Shown: positions 14,546 through 17,006 of the stretch, piece after piece
Layout: each line of letters starts with the position of its first letter
Position numbering within the stretch: the stretch's first letter is position 1
Assembly: GCA_910578745.1 (NCBI GenBank)
Contig: CAJTSN010000027.1
Span: 5,099 to 22,104, forward strand
Direction: 5' to 3'
From: an uncultured Bacilli bacterium
GTDB lineage: Bacteria; Bacillota_I; Bacilli_A; RF39; UBA660
Length of the DNA: 17,006 bases
Program-made: the position numbers and the translations under genes
The notes under the pieces: model-generated
What the model was told of the DNA's origin: nothing
What the model saw: the letters and a program-made list of their open reading frames with translations, nothing else
Databases searched by the model: none

Positions 14546-14566
14546 AAAATCCCTCCTATCACATGT

Positions 14567-14595
14567 ATTATAACAAAAAATAACCCTTGATACAA
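14567..14595 (-). promoter_or_regulatory. Promoter of the DUF177-rpmF operon
   Basis: On the minus strand TTGTAT (complement 14590-14595), a 17-base spacer and a perfect TATAAT (complement 14567-14572) lie 21 bases before the GTG start. Confidence 0.75.
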
Positions 14596-14611
14596 ATTTT
14601 TCATCTCTATA

Positions 14612-15298
14612 TTATCTCATACTTTTAATAAGTAAAAGAAGGATAAAAAAAGATATAACTATAAATGCAGCCCCTGCACCATACTTAATTTTCAAATTTC
14701 GCTTACAAATTTCCTCTCTGCTTACATCATCGTAAGGATGTAAAAGAAGATCCATTTCTTTTAATTTAAATTCATTTCTCTTCTTTTGAACCAAATACTT
14801 TGCCTCTTCTAAAAGAGAATCAATACTTTTCTTAGACTTTATCCTTTCACTCTCTATAGAGGAATATGTATTTTCGCTATGCCTTGATAAGGATGGATAT
14901 AATTTACTTAAACGGCTAGTCGTAGTAATCGTAGAAATCAATTCTTTTATTTTTCTATCCTCTTTATCTGTAATTCCCCGCGGACATCTTGTTTTCTCAA
15001 CACGTTGAGAGGTCGTTTCATTCATTGTTTTTAACATATGATATATTTCTTCCTCATCATCTATAAAAGTCCTTTGCTCTGTTCTAGGATAATATTTTTT
15101 TTCCCTTTCCTGATATTTATAATCATCATAACTCTTAAAAAGTCGCTCAATTCTTGTAGTAGCAAGTGCCTCTTCTTTATCCACCTCACTACTCCCTATC
15201 AATAAGTCATCCATTTGTCGGTATAATAGTGAATTTTTCTCGCTTCTCTTAGTTGTTTTTTCTTTTTCGCTATAATACCTTTCCATCCTACTCGACAT
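14612..15298 (-). CDS. Unrecognised protein with a single C-terminal membrane anchor
   Basis: A 228-residue protein of no family I recognise. The first ~200 residues are highly charged and mostly helical or disordered (rich in K, E, R, S, Y), with coiled-coil-like stretches such as SIDSLLEEAKYLVQKKRNEF. The end is one hydrophobic helix (AGAAFIVISFFILLLLIK), so it would be tail-anchored with its bulk in the cytoplasm. There is no signal peptide. The start at 15298 is chosen for AGGTGGTG just upstream, seven codons inside the longest frame. It precedes the ribosomal operon on the same strand but that operon has its own promoter. A scaffold or membrane-tether role is only a guess. Confidence 0.75.
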   Translation of the reverse strand: MSSRMERYYSEKEKTTKRSEKNSLLYRQMDDLLIGSSEVDKEEALATTRIERLFKSYDDYKYQEREKKYYPRTEQRTFIDDEEEIYHMLKTMNETTSQRVEKTRCPRGITDKEDRKIKELISTITTTSRLSKLYPSLSRHSENTYSSIESERIKSKKSIDSLLEEAKYLVQKKRNEFKLKEMDLLLHPYDDVSREEICKRNLKIKYGAGAAFIVISFFILLLLIKSMR

Positions 15299-15314
15299 AG
15301 CACCACCTAAATAA

Positions 15315-15323
15315 ATCATACCA
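15315..15323 (-). promoter_or_regulatory. Possible extended -10 promoter for the C-terminally anchored protein
   Basis: On the minus strand TGG-TATGAT gives an extended -10 (complement 15315-15323); no good -35 lies at the usual distance. Confidence 0.4.
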
Positions 15324-15363
15324 CAATTTTATCAATTTAAACCATTTTCTTTTCTTTTCTAAA

Positions 15364-15377
15364 AGGAACATATTCCT
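15364..15377. repeat. Short palindrome
   Basis: AGGAA, loop CATA and TTCCT form a dyad (15364-15377) in the divergent region between the anchored protein and the PrsW-like gene. It is a possible operator. Confidence 0.3.
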
Positions 15378-15379
15378 GT

Positions 15380-15419
15380 TATTTACACTATTTTACACAT
15401 TTTTAAAATCTATTTACAT
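15380..15419 (+). repeat. Three TATTTACA-like direct repeats upstream of the PrsW-like gene
   Basis: TATTTACAC (15380-15388), TATTTTACAC (15389-15398) and TATTTACAT (15411-15419) occur on the same strand. The first pair is adjacent and the third starts 22 bases after the second. Confidence 0.4.
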
Positions 15420-15423
15420 TTAT

Positions 15424-15452
15424 TTGTCCATTAAGCTCAAAAATATGATATT
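15424..15452 (+). promoter_or_regulatory. Possible promoter of the PrsW-like gene
   Basis: TTGTCC (15424-15429), 17 bases and GATATT (15447-15452). Each box matches consensus at about four of six bases. Confidence 0.35.
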
Positions 15453-15474
15453 GTAGTTACAAAGGAGTGGTAGT

Positions 15475-16161
15475 ATGTTTGAAAATAGTATGCTCATATT
15501 TATAGCAATAATTCCAATTACTATTTTATTAAAGTACATATTTGATAAAGATAAGATTGAAAAAGAGCCTTTTCCACTACTAATTAGGTTATTTATTATG
15601 GGAATTTTTTCCGCAGCTCTTGTTCTACTTTTAACAAAAAGTCTGCACATGATTCTCCCTATACAGAACGGAGTATATACTTCTTTTGTCGAAGTTGGCT
15701 TTTTAGAAGAAATATCAAAATGGATTTGTGTCTATCTAGTTACTTGGAAAAATAAAGAGTTTGATTATAAGTTTGATGCGATTGTCTACTGTATTTTTGT
15801 ATCATTAGGATTTGCGCTCATTGAAAATATAGGTTATTCCATTACGTATGGTGTAGCTACCTGTCTTCTTAGAGCAGTCATATCTGTTCCAGGACATGCT
15901 TTCTTTGCTATTTATATGGGTTATTATCTTGGAATGGCAAAAATGGCCTATACCAATTACGAAAATCGAACAGGATCAAATTATACAATGTACAGTATAT
16001 TAATACCAACATTTCTACATGGGATTTATAATTACTGTCTTTTAGGTGAGAACGATGGCTTTTATATCTTCTTTATCATCTTTATTATTTCTTTATATAT
16101 TTTATCTTTTAAAACAGTGAATACTTTTTCAAATACAGATATGGCATTTCATACGGAATAG
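15475..16161 (+). CDS. PrsW-family intramembrane metalloprotease
   Basis: A 228-residue multi-span membrane protein. PrsW-family proteases cut membrane-bound substrates; in Bacillus subtilis PrsW makes the site-1 cut of an anti-sigma factor. Family motifs are all present: FLEEISKW (EE at 78-79), SLGFALIENIGY (Glu117), VPGHAFFAIYMG (His141) and FLHGIYNY (His182), each within or beside a membrane helix, consistent with a metal site formed by Glu and His side chains. AAAGGAG lies 7 bases before the ATG. No sigma/anti-sigma pair is in the window, so its substrate is unknown. It is transcribed alone, with a strong terminator. Confidence 0.9.
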   Translation: MFENSMLIFIAIIPITILLKYIFDKDKIEKEPFPLLIRLFIMGIFSAALVLLLTKSLHMILPIQNGVYTSFVEVGFLEEISKWICVYLVTWKNKEFDYKFDAIVYCIFVSLGFALIENIGYSITYGVATCLLRAVISVPGHAFFAIYMGYYLGMAKMAYTNYENRTGSNYTMYSILIPTFLHGIYNYCLLGENDGFYIFFIIFIISLYILSFKTVNTFSNTDMAFHTE

Positions 16162-16184
16162 TGAGAGGAATTCACTATTTTTTT
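16157..16184 (+). terminator. Terminator of the PrsW-like gene
   Basis: AATAGTGA (16157-16164), a 7-base loop and TCACTATT (16172-16179) form an 8-bp stem followed by a T-run to 16184. The stem begins at the stop codon. Confidence 0.85.
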
Positions 16185-16222
16185 ATAGTTTCCTACAAAA
16201 ACTTTTTAAATTTAAGTAAATT

Positions 16223-16249
16223 AAAAATTAGACCAAGATCTAATTTTTT
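16223..16249. terminator. Bidirectional terminator between convergent genes
   Basis: ATTAGA (16227-16232), loop CCAAGA and TCTAAT (16239-16244), flanked by an A-run on the left and a T-run on the right. It can terminate the minus-strand gene at 16264 and back up the PrsW-like terminator. Confidence 0.7.
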
Positions 16250-16263
16250 AATAAAATTTTTTC

Positions 16264-17006
16264 TCACTTATAAATGATTGTTCCATCTAATTCAAATTTG
16301 TTTGTCCTTGTGGAAAGCGGCATATTTGCTGAAAAGCATAATTTGTCACCCTTAAGATCAATAGATACTGATGTAGTACAGCTAGATGATGAATCTAAGG
16401 AATTCGTAAGTACAAATAAATTGTTAATAGAATAAAGATACCAATATTGTGCTGTAGCTGAGGAAGAGGCAGAGGAATACCCTCTACTTATTCTAAAACT
16501 ATCATCCCATGAATTGGCATTAGAAGAGCTATAAATTCCTCTTAAGTCAATATTTTTCATTAAAATTTCTTTCGAATCAAAATTCATCCCTATAGAAGCA
16601 CAGAACACAGCTGTATCATTATAAGAACCACTTGCTGAATGGCATCCATCATGCAATTTTTTCCATGTACCAGACTGTATTGTAATAGGTTGTAAAGTTT
16701 CTCGATTATATACTTCAGTAACTGGAACCTTAAAGCTGTACGTTTTCCAATACCCCTGACTCTCACACGTTGGACATGTTGTTTCCCCTGTACCTGTAAT
16801 TCCTAGTACAGTTTGCCCTTTTAATAGCTTACCTGCCGTTAATCCTATCGCACTCGCTACATCCGCATAGGTAGCACTTATCTCTGAACCCCAGCCTAAG
16901 CCTCCATAATATCCTGCTGGTATTCGATAATATAGTGAGTTTTCATAAGTAATTACTGAACTCGCTGTTCCACTTAAATTATTAGGCATTGTTCCTGTGA
17001 CCTTAC
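16264..17006 (-). CDS. C-terminal part of a surface or tail-fibre-like protein (truncated by the window edge)
   Basis: The frame is open to the right edge: it reads KVTGTMPNNLSG before the first ATG at 16989, so the true start lies outside. About 247 codons are visible. The N-terminal part has the motif pattern VTGTMPNN...YRIPAGYYGG and ADVASAIGLTAGKLLKGQTV-LGITGT, seen in repetitive surface and phage-tail-like proteins and in long pilin-like proteins of Firmicutes. A CPTC pair follows, then a beta-rich C-terminus rich in Ser, with further Cys residues. It ends at TAA just before the bidirectional terminator. Family assignment is uncertain; a second long prepilin-like protein resembling the one at 12156-13787 is one possibility, a phage structural protein another. 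Confidence 0.65.
   Translation of the reverse strand, partial: KVTGTMPNNLSGTASSVITYENSLYYRIPAGYYGGLGWGSEISATYADVASAIGLTAGKLLKGQTVLGITGTGETTCPTCESQGYWKTYSFKVPVTEVYNRETLQPITIQSGTWKKLHDGCHSASGSYNDTAVFCASIGMNFDSKEILMKNIDLRGIYSSSNANSWDDSFRISRGYSSASSSATAQYWYLYSINNLFVLTNSLDSSSSCTTSVSIDLKGDKLCFSANMPLSTRTNKFELDGTIIYK

Overview
The window looks like chromosome from a low-GC Firmicutes (Bacilli-like) bacterium, probably an uncultured gut-type lineage. The inference rests on the strongly AT-rich sequence, Gram-positive -35/-10 promoters and Shine-Dalgarno sites, and housekeeping sets typical of that group: ylxM-ftsY, RNase J, DUF177-rpmF and a SEDS-family rodA/ftsW. No tRNA, rRNA, CRISPR array or insertion sequence was seen.

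Layout. 1-1117 (minus): ftsY followed by the start of ylxM. 1245-2942 (plus): RNase J, fired by a near-consensus promoter. 2955-4607 (minus): a membrane histidine kinase and an orphan membrane-anchored EIIB-like domain. 4798-10665 (minus): a six-ORF accessory block built round a diversity-generating retroelement (DGR). 10886-12022 (plus): a SEDS glycosyltransferase. 12156-13787 (minus): a large type IV pilin-like surface protein with an FGE/C-type-lectin-like C-terminus. 13844-14545 (minus): the DUF177-L32 operon. 14612-15298 (minus): an orphan C-terminally anchored protein. 15475-16161 (plus): a PrsW-like membrane protease. 16264-17006 (minus): the 3' part of a Ser-rich surface or fibre-like protein cut by the window edge.

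The centre of interest is 4798-10665. In transcription order it holds an Avd-like accessory protein, a template repeat (TR), a DGR-type reverse transcriptase, and a target gene holding the variable repeat (VR). The 73-base TR and VR cores differ at 13 positions. All 13 are adenines in the TR coding strand (13 of 23 adenines changed, 0 of 50 other bases), which is the signature of adenine-directed mutagenic retrohoming. The target gene encodes an N-terminal variable domain continuous in frame with a MoxR-type AAA+ ATPase. It is followed by a small AAA-like protein lacking a Walker A motif and by a HExxH metallopeptidase/VWA-like protein. This is a sensor-ATPase-effector layout in which the DGR would diversify the sensing end.

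The present VR carries an in-frame TGA that splits the target into two ORFs (8622-8395 and 8295-6685). The TR itself encodes TAA at that codon and a second stop (TGA) six codons later. A faithful copy of the TR would therefore always inactivate the target, and only adenine mutagenesis can restore it. The sequence alone cannot decide between a stochastic on/off design, template decay or a mixed-population assembly artefact.
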